This document shows positions 1-11,412 of a stretch of 64,000 nucleotides of DNA, piece after piece. Each line of letters opens with the position of its first letter. The first letter of the stretch is position 1. Origin of the DNA: Sphagnum magellanicum (lineage: Eukaryota; Streptophyta; Sphagnopsida; Sphagnales; Sphagnaceae); assembly GCA_021904315.1 (NCBI GenBank), contig CM038924.1, forward strand, positions 16,311,551 through 16,375,550, in the 5' to 3' direction. The position numbers were made by a program, and so were the translations under genes. The notes under the pieces are model-generated. The model was not told the DNA's origin, searched no databases, and saw only the letters and a list, made by a program, of their open reading frames with translations.

Positions 1-527
1 CAAAGGAGAATTTGAACAACTACATGTGAAGCACCTTAAAGGAGTTACAATTAGGTTTCAATTCAAATGAAGAAAATTTGAAAAGAACAACATTGTAATG
101 TGATTAAATGTTGGAGTGCTTAGAGGCCATATAAGGGCATGCAATAAAGAACATCTTGAAAATGTGTCAAAATTTGATTGATGTGACACTTATAGCTAGA
201 CCATCAACCCCATCATCTAATTTTCATGAATTTGTATTTCTTGCATTTAAGCCTAGTGCATCTTTCTAAACCATCTATAAGTGATGGTGAAAAACCAAGG
301 AGCAAGTTGGAGATGCTGCAAAGCCAATCCAAGTGCATGGCAACAATGGCATTTTGTTTCTGCACAACTTTTAAGATTTCAAACATTTTCCTTGCTAGTA
401 AGGTTGAGATCAATAATGAGAGGTTGAATAAGGTGAAGATTAATAATTTGAAGGTAGTTAGAAAACTAGGTGTCATCATAGAAGAGGAATTTAAAATAGG
501 GATTAAAGTAAGTTTTTGACCTTGTAG
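1..527. other. AT-rich sequence without recognised gene
   Basis: I recognise no protein family or RNA gene here. Short open frames exist on both strands but have no recognisable motif. The stretch lies just beyond the C-terminal end of the Harbinger transposase relic, so it could be the flank or 3' part of that element. Confidence 0.4.
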
Positions 528-1533
528 CTAAATGTCCTTTGTCCAATTGTGTGTAATTGGGTCAACATTTTGATCACCAATGACTTCATATGTGAGGTCC
601 ATGCATTTCATGTGTAGGAAGTTAGTCATGGGTATTGCAGTTCGAAACATATTTGAATATTTTTGTTTTGTTGAATCAAAGCTCTTCAAGCAGTGCCTCC
701 ACTTTCTCTTCAACTTGCCTACACCTCACTTTACTTGTAGCCTAAAACTTGCATACATTTTGTCGTAGGTTTGCATTATAACATGGTTAACATTTAAAAC
801 AAGTTTTTTTCATCCTATCTTGTGCATTATAAACATTTTTTCACCCATATAGTTTGGATTTCCTAAGAGATATTCAAAGTATTCATCTCCATGGTTGAAA
901 TATTGATGTCAATCTTTGTAAACATTCTAATCCTTTAAAATGTTCACATTATGATAAGAGCCAATGTAACTTGTGTTTATGTATATGAACAACTTGTGAT
1001 GGTCTAAAATGAAATGTTGTTCATTACACATATTTTTCCACACATTAAACCATGTACAATGTCCATCATCCTACCAAGGCTTGCAAATTTCAATCAAAGT
1101 GCTATCAAAGAATCCAATACACCATAACAACTCTTGCAAATATGTACCCAAAGTAACCACGTCCTCAAGTGTAGGTCATCAAATTTCATCCACATGTGCA
1201 TGGTTGATGCATGATGTAATAAATAAAACATTGTCACACCAAATAGATTTCAATTGGTTTCACATGAAACATCATACATACTTATATTGTTGTGTTCATT
1301 TAAAGAATGAAATTGAGGAGACATTGTTTAGGCATCAACTTTGATGACCTACCTGATACAACTAAAACTTCACCTATTATGATGCAATAAAAAAAATAGA
1401 TCATTTTAAAGGTAGGGACCGTTTGAAAAGCTAATTCATCAAACTTTTTTATTGTAAAGTTCATTAAACTTTCGAATAATGATGATGTGATTTGCATTAT
1501 ACCCAAGACTTGAACACTAACGATTAAGTTCAT
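528..1533 (-). pseudogene. PIF/Harbinger-type transposase relic (DDE_Tnp_4)
   Basis: Read on the minus strand from about 1533 down to 528, the translation follows the nuclease domain of PIF/Harbinger-derived transposases in order. It has an N-terminal stretch ending LMPKQCLLNFILYM, then a frameshift, then STLIEICKPW, GHCTWFN, FILDHHKLFIYI, SYIGSYHNVNILKD, FEYLLGNPNYMGEKMF, and finally KLKRKWRHCLKSFDSTKQKY with EVIGDQNVDP at the end. In-frame stops interrupt it after ICKPW, after NILKD, after VYKD, after HKIG and before GVGKLKRK, so it cannot make a full protein. These transposases cut and paste DNA elements and normally work with a Myb-like partner; I see no partner or terminal inverted repeats here. 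The assignment rests on recalled family motifs and the unbroken order of the matches. Confidence 0.75.
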
Positions 1534-1985
1534 AGATTACAACCCTCTTTTTCCATCTCATGTGAAGTGAACAAATCATTTGAGTTCAAAGCTATCATCA
1601 CTATCATTTGAGAAATGACAAAATCATCTTGGTCCATTCTTCCAAAATATTTTCATCACTTAAAAATGAAATGAAATCATCACTACTTGAATATCAACCA
1701 TTTGAAAAACTTGAGGAAGACATTTCTCAAAGTTTGAAATGAAAACATGAAAAAGAAAACTAGATAAACCTCTTCCTTATATAGTCCACATGGGAATCTT
1801 AATCTACAACCTATGTTTTAACCTACCCTACGCCTAACCCTCCCTTTTGGGCTGATTTTTAATTTCATTATTTTACATACACAAAAAAAATGAGCCTAAA
1901 ACAACATTTTAAATATTGCTTGCATTATTAACCTTATTCAATGGTTGTGTCTAATAATCTTAATTATAAATGTTGATGTTTTGAT
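1534..1985. other. AT-rich intergenic sequence
   Basis: No gene recognised. It may hold the 5' part of the Harbinger element on the minus strand, but I could not align it. Confidence 0.35.
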
Positions 1986-2470
1986 TCTAATATTTTACAC
2001 AAGTACAAACCATCACTTTAACCTTAACACTTTAGACCTTAACCCTAAATTCTAAAAAAAAATTGTATTTTAAAATCTTTGACTTTAACACCAACCCCCT
2101 AAACCCAAAAATCATTTCTTAAAAGGTTCAAATCTCAAGCTTAAAAACTAAACCCTAAAAGATCAAGTTCTAAATGCTAAACCCTAAAGACAAACCATAA
2201 AATTCAGACCTTAAAAAAACTCAAACTTAAAATTTAAAACCTCAAGTTTTAATCCCTAACCTATAAACCCTAGATTTAAACTATGAAACCCAAAAATTCA
2301 AACCTTAAAATTCAAACCCTAATAAAACTAAGCTTAAACATTAAAACTTAAATGCTAAAATTTCAAAATTTAAACTCTAAACCTTTGAAAGCCCAACCAT
2401 GAAACCCAACAAATTAAATCTTGAAAGGTCCAAACCTAAATTTGAAAAATTAAACCCTAAAATAACCTAC
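1986..2470. repeat. Degenerate telomere-like (AAACCCT)n tract
   Basis: This stretch is filled with variants of the plant telomere unit on the plus strand, such as taaaccctaaa, aaccctaaag, aaaccctagattt and ttaaaccctaaaa. They are spaced by similar words (caaacctt, aaattcaaacc) rather than in perfect array. It looks like an old interstitial telomeric repeat, or a minisatellite grown from one. Exact tandem units are few, so the original array has decayed heavily. Confidence 0.55.
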
Positions 2471-2639
2471 AGCCATAGCTATAATGGCCTTAGTATAAAT
2501 ATCCATAACCAATAGTGATAGCCAATGGCCAATAAGCAATAACTATAACCAATAGCCCCTTAACACCTTAAACCCATGGCCCTTTACCCCTAGCCCATAT
2601 ACCTATCCTTCACAACATAGGCTAGAGGTGGGTAGCTAG

Positions 2640-3310
2640 TGGGTGGAAAAAAAAAAGTTGTTGCTACGTAGTGGAGATGGTCATTTCAGTTATTCTAGCT
2701 CTGCATGCCAGGTCTTGGAACCTGCCAGAATTTCAGGAAATTCTTATTGTTTTCTGCCGCTGAAGTAAAAAAAAAGAAATAAAAAATCGGCAAGAAGATG
2801 CGGGAATGCTAAAGGTACTACCATATTTAATTTCAAGCTTAATAAAAATATATAACTTTTTGAATTGGGTACATTTGAAAAATTGGAGGAAAACTTTTGT
2901 TCACATTGTGGGCTCTGCTGCATTTACCGCTTGGAAATTTAGAATGCTTGGTGTCCCAGAGGGCAAAGAAAGGGCCTTCGGAGGTGGTAACATACTGTCT
3001 TTTTGTGCATTCATGGTTCCTCACAGGAGTGGAATCGTATTCGACGACTTACTGCCGGCCTTTGATAAAAATCTCAGGGGCCTAGAGTGCAAGAAATGGC
3101 TTTATTTCTAGATTTATCCAGATTTTATGGTTTCAAGTGGGTCATTTTTGTATACATGTACTTTTATAATTCAGATAATTATTATTCAAAATAATCACAT
3201 GAAAAAACATAATACCATGTTTTTTTTCATGTCCATGTTATGTAATAGAATCAAAGTTGAGATTGGCATAAATAATAATGATCACCTGTTGGAAACCATA
3301 GGGGAACCAT
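2640..3310 (+). repeat. Dispersed repeat family A, copy 1 (5'-partial)
   Basis: This block repeats about 861 bases downstream: the word starting ttgttgctacgtagtgg near 2657 recurs near 3518, and both blocks end in a near-identical stretch reading gttggaaaccataggggaac or attggaaaccataggggaac. Inverted relatives lie near 30.2-30.9 and 54.7-55.2 kb. An open frame of about 100 codons is present in several copies but matches no family I know. The first part of the repeat, present at 3311-3510 in the next copy, is missing here. Confidence 0.7.
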
Positions 3311-4240
3311 AAATAGTAAATTCTCTTCATTAGATTAGAACCTCATTCTTTTCTCTGAAGAGATCATTCCATAAACTAGTGCACCACACCTCATCCTTAC
3401 ATGAAAATAGTGTTCCCTGGTACCTCAACCATTCCACCAAAAATTAAATTTTTTTTTTGTAAATATTGATTCTTTTCAAAATTAGGTGCACACAATGCTG
3501 AAAGTTCTAGAGGTTTTGTTGCTACATAGTGGAGACGGTCATTTCAGTTATTCTAGCTCTGCATGCCAGGTCTTTGAACGTGCCAGAATTTCAGGAAATT
3601 CTTATTGTTTTCTACCGCTGAAGGAAAAAAAAAAGAAAAAAAAAATCGGCAAGAAGATGCTGGAATGGTAAAGGTACTACCATATTTAATTTCAAGCTTA
3701 ATAAAAATATATAAAAATATATAACTTTTTGAATTGGGTACATTTGAAAAATTGGAGGAAAACTTTTGTTATCGCATTGTGGGCTCTGCTGCATTTACCG
3801 CTTGGAAATTAAGAATGATTGGTGTCCCAGAGGGCAAAGAAAGGACCTTTGGAGGTGGTAACATACTGTCTTTTTGTGCATTCATGGTTCCTCACAGGAG
3901 TGGAATCGTATTCCACCACTTACAGCAGGCCTTTGATAAAAATCTCAGGGGCCTAAGTGCAAGAAATGGCTTATTTTGTAGATTTATCCAGATTTTATGG
4001 TTTCAAGTGGGTCATTTTTGTATACATGTACTGTTATAATTCAGATAATTATCATTCAAAATAATCACATGAAAAAACATAATAACATGTTTTTTTCATG
4101 TCCATGTTATGTCATAGAATCAAAATTGAGATTGGCACAAATAATAATGATCACCTATTGGAAACCATAGGGGAACAGATGAGAGAAATTTAAAAAAGGA
4201 ATTGAGAAGATATTATTAAATTGATAAACCTTCATGTCCT
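3311..4240 (+). repeat. Dispersed repeat family A, copy 2 (internally deleted)
   Basis: It is directly adjacent to copy 1 and begins ttctcttcattagattagaacc. It matches the reverse complement of 31020 down to about 30240, and then of about 28840 down to 28670. The roughly 1.4 kb present in the copies inside the segmental duplication is absent here. A short deleted form beside a longer form suggests a non-autonomous DNA transposon family, but I found no clear terminal inverted repeats, so the class is unknown. Confidence 0.65.
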
Positions 4241-4539
4241 TTAGACACCATTTGGCCACTAGCTCTTCACCTCCCCTTTCTTGAGTGATCAGCAAAGTAA
4301 GTAGGAAATTTTAATGTGTTGGTTGTCATGTAGCATTGACATGGCACTTTTTTTGGGGGCAAATTTTTGTCACTTGAAACAAATTGGAAAATTATGGAAT
4401 TTCTCGGTTTTTTATGTAAAAAAAACCCCAAAATATGCAAAATGTTTTGAAAAAATCACCAAACTTTCCAAACCACAAAACTGTTAAAGAAAATTTTAAT
4501 AATTTTTAAAAAACAAACCACTGGTATCGATGTGAGTAA

Positions 4540-5905
4540 GGAGGAAATGAAGAGTACCAATAAAATGCTTAAAGTGCTGGGAAAAAGATTATATCAAGTT
4601 TGAGGTGCCTTTAAATACAAATAGAAAATATAGCTGGTTAAGGTTTTACACACTAAGGCCTAAAGTCATTAAGACTTACTTAGTCCCCATTCTTTGTCCA
4701 GACTCCAATCCCCTTGTATTATGGAATCACCAACTCCACAGCCATGGTACATTTCATTTCAATAAAGTGGGGCTATTTCGATGCTCCTTTGATTTTAAGG
4801 GATGCTGAATGGAGGAAAGTTCACTCTTTGTTCAGTCATTAATATTATTGGAAAGAACTTATCACAAACACATGAGCCGTGACTCAGCAATGCCGTTACA
4901 TCTCTCATCACATAATCTTACCAGTTTCATTGGAATTAAAAGACATTAGAAGTTTCAATGTAATTATGATTTTTTTTTAAAAACCTACGTAATTACTTGT
5001 TAAAGACATGTAAATTATTTTATTATGAGACTATGTATTTACATAATAATGTTATAATGTTTGAAACACAAAATTGATGTGTCTTTCCATGTACTTAGGC
5101 AAGCGGGTGGTTGGTAAGGTAGGTAAGCTACATGCAAGGTAGGTAAGTAGGTATGTTGAATACCTTCTTTTGAAATTATTAAATATGGGCTTTGGTTTGT
5201 TATACATAATTTATATTGATGATCAACTAATGGAAAAATGAATTGATTTTGTGAAAATTAAGTTTCATTTGAATGAAAATATCGAATCATATTACATGCA
5301 ATTTGATTTGAAATTTCATTCAATACAATTCAGATTTAATTTAATTCAATTCAATTCAAATTAGTGTAGCCTATGCCCTTGGGGGACATTCTTTATAAAA
5401 TTTAGAAAATACATGAATAAAAATATAGGGTGCCATATATTGGTTGTTGAATAAATATATAATTTAATTAGTTTTTCAATATATGGGTAAGTATATTCAA
5501 AAAATCACTATATAATTAGTATAAGATGGTTTAAATATGTGCATATTAGAAAAAAGGTGATAATAGGTTGAGAAAATATAAGGTGAAAATTATCTAATAT
5601 GCCCCAAATAGTACCTTGTTTGATGCACATAGTTTTAAATTTCAACATTTATTGGGCCCCAAGAGCCTAAGCCATTGACCTGAGTATGAACTAGTTATGC
5701 AACAAATTCTTATTTTTGAAACTATTTTTTATGATTTACATGCATTCCCAATGACAAAAACTATTCAAAATTCAATATTTCTTCCTCTCTAGGTCTTAAA
5801 AAATACAAATTATTTTCATGAAATCCTACTCACAAAGATCTTTCAACAATATTAAAAATGTGCTCAAATTTCCTTATAATATTTAGTTTGTATTTAAGGG
5901 TGGGT
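4540..5905 (-). repeat. Dispersed repeat family B, copy 1
   Basis: Reverse complement of 36465-37650 and of 61730-62910. Shared landmarks are a segment reading aagacttacttagtccccat, a GTAG-rich tract near 5096-5160, an AATTCAATTCAA run near 5340, and a segment near 5640-5720 mentioning gggccccaagagcctaagcc. Its first 400 bases also recur at 47240-47590 and 49960-50300, with further upstream similarity (4250-4540) to 50300-50590. No coding motif recognised. Confidence 0.7.
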
Positions 5906-8660
5906 TTTTGATAGGGACTTGGAAGTTGGAACCGGTTCGAATAATGTTGACCATGTCAATGACTTGAAACGCTTATTAATGCAAAAGAGATTGAAGAAAA
6001 GTTGTTCAATGTTGCAAGTTAAATCTAAAGGTAAAAAGTTAAAGGTTGTCTCAAAAATTTAAATTTCCCTTTTATAAATTATCCATATATGGCAAGGGCA
6101 CAATAACTACCATGACCAGAATTTTTTAACATGCACAGTAGCTAACAAAAACATGAGAAGTCTCGTCATATACAAAAGATAACATAAAACAAGGTCATGA
6201 ATTTTTTTTAATTAAATAAAATTTTATTCAAAGCATGAAAAGTTAAGAACATGTGAAATAGAAATGATGAGGTTAAATCATAAGGTTCTACTTTAAATTG
6301 GTGTTGAACAAAATAAAGATAATGAAAAAAAGGAAGCTACCTTTATTAGTATTTGTTTGGGCACTTAGTTCAATTTTTTTTGAATATGGTCCACCATTTA
6401 AGAAATTGTTTGAGCATTTTTTAAAATATTTAATATGAAGGAAAAGTTCATGGTGATGAATAAATTATGTGCATTATGCATGAAAAGTAGATAATGATGG
6501 ATGGATTTCATCCAATGAATGACATGTGAAAAAAAAGATGAATTTTAATCAAGTGGAATATGAAATGCCTTTTAAATAAGTGGACACAACCTAGAATAAA
6601 TTAAAATAATAACAATAAATCAACAATGTACTATTCACAATGTCCCCCCATTGTCCTCTTCTTGATGGAGGCATGTATGTTGTGATCATTTGTGAAAAAC
6701 TACATTTGTATAAAACAATTGCAATATTCAATACTGAAAGGAAAAAAAATGATCACATGGATTGATTAGAGCATGCAAAGGAAATTAACATTGAAAATAT
6801 TAAAGAAATATTAAATGCATGAAGTTGGACAACCAAGATTTGTCTATTATTGAAGATGATGAGGATAACTTGGATGTGTGAGAGCACTAAACGCATACGA
6901 GAATTAAGATTGCTAAGTGATGCCAAATGCAAGATGATGAGTGGAGGACATGGGAGAGATTTTGAAAAGAACTCAAGGTAACTTTCCATGTAATTGTTTT
7001 AAACTACACCATTTGTAAGGCTACATATGATTTTATAAAAAAAAAACATCAGACATATCATTAGAAAATAAGTATCTATAAGTTGTCATTCAATTTTCTT
7101 TTTTGGCATAGTTGTGAAAGGTGATAGTTATAGATGTGACTAATTGAGAAATTGGTATTGTGCAATGTGTTTTTACAAAGCTTAATCTTTTTATCCTTTT
7201 GTGGATCTCAATGGATGTCTTTTGTGGGCAATTTGGGATGATCATTATTGTTTTGACTACACTAGTGCTTGACAGGTGACAATTAAAGCAAACTGGTCAT
7301 CCTTTTAAAATGGTGGAATTGTAAAGGCAAAGGAGACTAATGTACAAAGTTGAGGAAGGAGACATGGACATTGAAGTAGTTTGATGCTTTTGAATAGTTT
7401 TTGGTGTTTAATTTAAATGTAGCAATTTTTTTGAAACAAATCAAAGAATGAATTGGTTAATAGGGTAAACCTTTTATTTACATAACAATTGAACATGATT
7501 CATGACATGCTAACTACTAAGGCCATAAATGAAAGGACATCTTATGATTTGTATATAGTTTAAAGCCTAACTTGGTGGTTGCATTTCTAATATGGAAGGT
7601 TTTCAAGCTGGTATTTTCTTTGTAGTGGCAAATTAAATTGGTCAAGGAATTCATTAAACATGGTGGTAATTGAATAAGGATTTGAGTTGTACAAGCATTC
7701 TATCCCATTGCAAAGTTAGCTAGTAAGATTTTATTTTATTTTTCTTCTTACATCATGCATAATAATGTGAACTATCATAATAAATGATCTGACCATATGT
7801 GCTTGCATTATGGAAGGCAAATATGATGTCTTTTGATAATTTACTGGATATTCTAAGTATGAATCGAAATCTTCACAGTCATTCTAAATAAATTTGAAGT
7901 TTTATTGTGTTGGAACAAGGTAATGAACAAAAGCTATATAACATTACATCATTTTGTCATTTGTATAGTTAGTTGATTGAATTGAGATTGTCATAACAAA
8001 AATGATAAATGAGAATATAATTTACTAATAATTATGGGTGCACCATGGCAAATAATGCATCTATTTTATATAAATCAAAGATGTTTTAATTACCAAGGGG
8101 AAATTTTATATGGTCTTGTTGAGTGATCTACACAAGGTGAAATCTTTGTGCTTAGGTGATAAACTCCCATTTGATTATAGCCCACACAAAGATTCATGAT
8201 CTTTGAGTGCATGAAATTTCTTAACCCAAAAATTTCATTTGTTTGTGGTGTGTGTGTGTGTTGTGGGGGTTCTTGTTTCATTTAACATGCTTTTGTGTTA
8301 GCAAGGTTTCAATTCATAGATTGCAACTGAATGGAATGGAAAAGTGTTTCATTGATCTGCCTTTCCAGATTTTATTTTTTTGAATATCATAATCATGAAT
8401 GATGAGCAAATTTTCAATACCTTTTGCACCAATTTGAATCTCAATTCTCTTTAATTGAATTTGAATTCAATTCAATCAAACATGAGTCCAACTCCTTTTT
8501 CTGATCATTTCATTGTCATCAGCAATGTCAAGTAATGCATTGTCTAAGTTAATTAACTAGAATGGGAAGATTTTTTGGGTTTTTTTTGTTGTTCCTCGTT
8601 CTTTTGATTGTGCCTTAAGTTACACTTTTATAAGTTTTTTACTTACTACCTTGCTTTGCT
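5906..8660. other. AT-rich intergenic region
   Basis: I see no recognisable gene, array or transposon end here. Open frames are short and lack known motifs. A CA/GT-rich run lies near 8245-8262. Confidence 0.4.
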
Positions 8661-8664
8661 CTTA

Positions 8665-8842
8665 TAGTAGAAGTGGATGCGCTCAGGAAAAATGAAAGCC
8701 AGGATGACAATTCAGTTTATCGCCAGAATTGGTGGAAAAAACTAGTTTGGGTCTTAGTTATTTTGCTTTGTAGAATTTTCATTCCCAGTTACATGTTTGA
8801 TGCCCTATTATGTCGAAACTGGCAGTCTATTACCTATTAATA
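8665..8842 (+). other. Exon-like open stretch, unidentified
   Basis: After a possible acceptor (cttatag), about 55 codons stay open to a stop near 8840. The frame contains VDALRKNES, then a hydrophobic run (KKLVWVLVILLC) that could span a membrane. Similar words (VEALRKKET) occur in an open frame near 12360-12400. This is weak: no family recognised, and the rest of any gene is missing. Confidence 0.15.
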
Positions 8843-9780
8843 ATAATTCTGTTGTAAGAAAAAAAAGAGAAAAAAATTATACAAACCAGACATTAAGATA
8901 GTGTTATATAGGAAGAAAGTACAGGTAGTGCTTTTCCTTGGTATGATTTTATCTTGCACTATTTTGCATGTACATGATTTGTATTGAAATTTTTTACAAC
9001 ATTCAAAGTACTTAAGAACATGCTGATGGACAAACCAATGTCCCAAGGATGTCCTTTGGCCCTTGAGATGTCCCTATACAAACTCATGTTACGCACAAGG
9101 CAAGCCTGCATGGAATAGAAAATTTATTTTGCATGCACTGTATACTTATCATGAGAGCTGCATTCAATTCAAAGGCATTATGTAGATCTATGAAGTACAT
9201 TGGTTAAAATAATATTTTTGCACTTTAATTTGGATGTTGCATCAAATTCAAATGCATATTATTATTAGGGCCACTTCAGATGAGGGTCCAAGATCCAAGG
9301 TCCGATGAAATAGAGCAAATCTACTAGATGAGAGCCATAAATTGGACCCATGGCCTTTAGATGAGGGTCCAAGACCAAAAAGTGGCAAATTGAGGCAAAA
9401 CTTACATGGCACCATTTTCAAGGGAAAATTGACTGGTTCCGACTTTTAAAAGAGCTTAAAAGGGTAGCTCACAATTCGAAGAACCAAGATGGAAGCTAGG
9501 GTGCAAGGCAAGGTCCAACTCAAGGATTCAACTTGCTTCAAATGATTCCAAATTGGTTCCTAGGAATTTGGACCTCGGACCCCATCTAAAGTGGGCCTGA
9601 GTTGGTTTCTCAAAGGTGTCAATTTACCCAAATCATGTTTCTAATCCAATTAACCGTGCTTTGGGCAAAACACAAAGAGAAAAACTAGACTAAATGACCT
9701 TTTTTTTCTAGATGATTTTTACTAATCTTCATCCAAAATATGATGTGCAGTGTGTTGGTGGAGATGCTCTTAGAAAGAGC
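8843..9780. other. Intergenic sequence
   Basis: Nothing recognised apart from short duplicated phrases (gatgagggtccaagatccaagg near 9279 and a similar phrase near 9360). Confidence 0.35.
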
Positions 9781-9799
9781 ATCAAACTCCCATTGGGGA

Positions 9800-10480
9800 T
9801 TAGGGCGATTCTTTAATGTTCATAGCCTTGGTTCTTTTTTCAAATTTGAGAGTCAGTGGTTCTTTGATTCTGAAAGATTTATTGGAGCCCTGTGTAATTA
9901 ACAAAATCATGAGAACCGGTGGGTCTTTGAGGGGTTTTGAAGTAACTAGAATTGGTGATTATTTGATTCTGGATTATTTCCCCCAAAAAGACACGACCGG
10001 TGGTCCTCTATTTTTGAAATGTTCACATAACCCTAACTGGTGGTTATTAATGAAATCAAATTACTCGCCTGGACAAAACCAGACCTTCCATGTGAATCAA
10101 AGGGTCTTCGAGGTTTTTGAAATAACCAAAACCAGCAGTTCTTTGATTCTGATTTTTTTCAAAATCAAAAGCTGACGGTTCTCTGATTCCATAATATTCA
10201 TAGAACCTGAATCAGTGGTTGTTAATGAGATTAAATTACCTGCCCAAAGAACCACCAGTCCTTTCAAGCAAACTGAAAGCTCTTTGAAGTTTTCAAAGTA
10301 GCCAAATCCAGCAGTTCTTTGACTCCAATCTTTTTTCCAAGACAAAGAATCACTGGAGGTTCTTGAATTTTGAAATATTTTAAAGAACCAGAACTTGCTA
10401 TTACTAACAAAATCATGAGAACTTTGGGTTCTCCAGGTCAAAATCAAATCACTGGTCCATTACAACCGAAAATAACTAGA
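9800..10480 (+). repeat. Diverged tandem repeat, about 178-bp unit
   Basis: Phrases recur at about 178 bases: cagttctttgattctg near 10135 and cagttctttgactcc near 10313; ggttattaatgaaatcaaatta near 10041 and ggttgttaatgagattaaatta near 10218. A longer-range pair, aacaaaatcatgagaac, lies near 9900 and 10409. The units are strongly diverged and earlier ones less regular. Similar words (ttctttaatgattctatg, gattctgaaaattttcaaa) occur inside the Helitron near 58526-58610, so the two may share ancestry. Confidence 0.6.
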
Positions 10481-10489
10481 ACCCAAACT

Positions 10490-11112
10490 AGTTTTTGGAT
10501 TCCTTAAAGAAACACAGCCAGGCTCGACAGTTGTCTGATGTTGGAGGATTCAAAGAACCGGAACCGGCGATTATCGACAAGTTCGAGTACCCGCCCAACC
10601 CTGAAAGGGAACGAGGGAAAGAAAACAACAAAGTGGCATTTGTGAGCGCCACAAAAGAGAAGAGCTGTTGCGCTGACTGGTGCGAGTCACGGACGGGGAG
10701 CGCATTTGCCGTTGCGCATGCATTCCCTCTCCGTTCTTTTCTTCCCAGCAGAAGCAGCCGCACTTGCCGACAGAAAGAAGGTGGCAGGTGGGAGGGGTTG
10801 ACGGCGCCGCGGTAATACTATACGTACTTAAATGGGTGTGATTGTCGCCAACGGAAAATTCATTCATCTCCCCCACCTCGCTTGGCAAGCTCTCAAAATC
10901 GTGGCTGCAGCAATAATAATGCAATTGTTGTGATGGGCCACCTCCCACTAACGTCCGTCCCCCTCCTCGCCTCGCCCCGCCCCGCTCCGCCCAGAGAGAG
11001 AAGCGGCGCAAGGCTTGATTGAAATCATTGAAGAAGTGGGTACAGAGCATGATAAGGGAGAGAGTTCTGTACCCAAATCCTCTTGCCATTGCAGCTGTTC
11101 GATACCAGTACA
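10490..11112 (+). promoter_or_regulatory. GC-rich island, candidate promoter or first exon of unknown gene
   Basis: GC content rises sharply against the AT-rich surroundings, with CpG-rich words (cctcgcctcgccccgccccgctccgcccag near 10974-11002). A possible TATA-like word lies at about 10816-10826 (atactatacgtact). A downstream ATG at 11049 opens a frame beginning MIRERVLYPNPLAIAAVRY. No convincing donor or second exon follows, so this may be a promoter left over from a gene that has been lost. Function unknown. Confidence 0.25.
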
Positions 11113-11244
11113 GAACTAGTTTGGGTGTTTTTTATTTCAGGCTTTTCTTAAGGGTTTCGGCGTTAAGTGGGAGAGCCTGGTCCATATGTTGAAGGTTCCA
11201 CTTTGGTTTTTCCAGTTCCACTTAATGATTATACCAATGATATG

Positions 11245-11412
11245 AACAAGTGTGGGGAACACCCAATCCACCAAGGACCGTAGGGAACACAAAATCAATG
11301 GTGAAGAAACACTGTAGTGATGTGAATCAACTGTTGGGAATACTGAATCAATGGTGAGGAACACCATAACAAGAGTGGGGAACACCAAATCGATGGTGGA
11401 GAACATGACTAG
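11245..11412 (+). repeat. Short imperfect tandem repeat
   Basis: Units of roughly 25-30 bases recur around the phrase gtggggaacaccaaatc / aatggtgaggaacacc. About six diverged copies are visible. Their translation gives the FPTLV / FPTIDSVFP pattern on the minus strand, which is an effect of the repeat and not a gene. Confidence 0.5.

Noticed and set aside
5931-5950. GGTTCGAAT word suggesting a tRNA T-loop
   Set aside because: Neither a paired T-stem nor an acceptor stem or anticodon arm could be drawn around it.
10571-11089. Minus-strand frame of 172 codons
   Set aside because: It lies in GC-rich text where stops are rare, shows no domain, and includes low-complexity Arg/Gly stretches.
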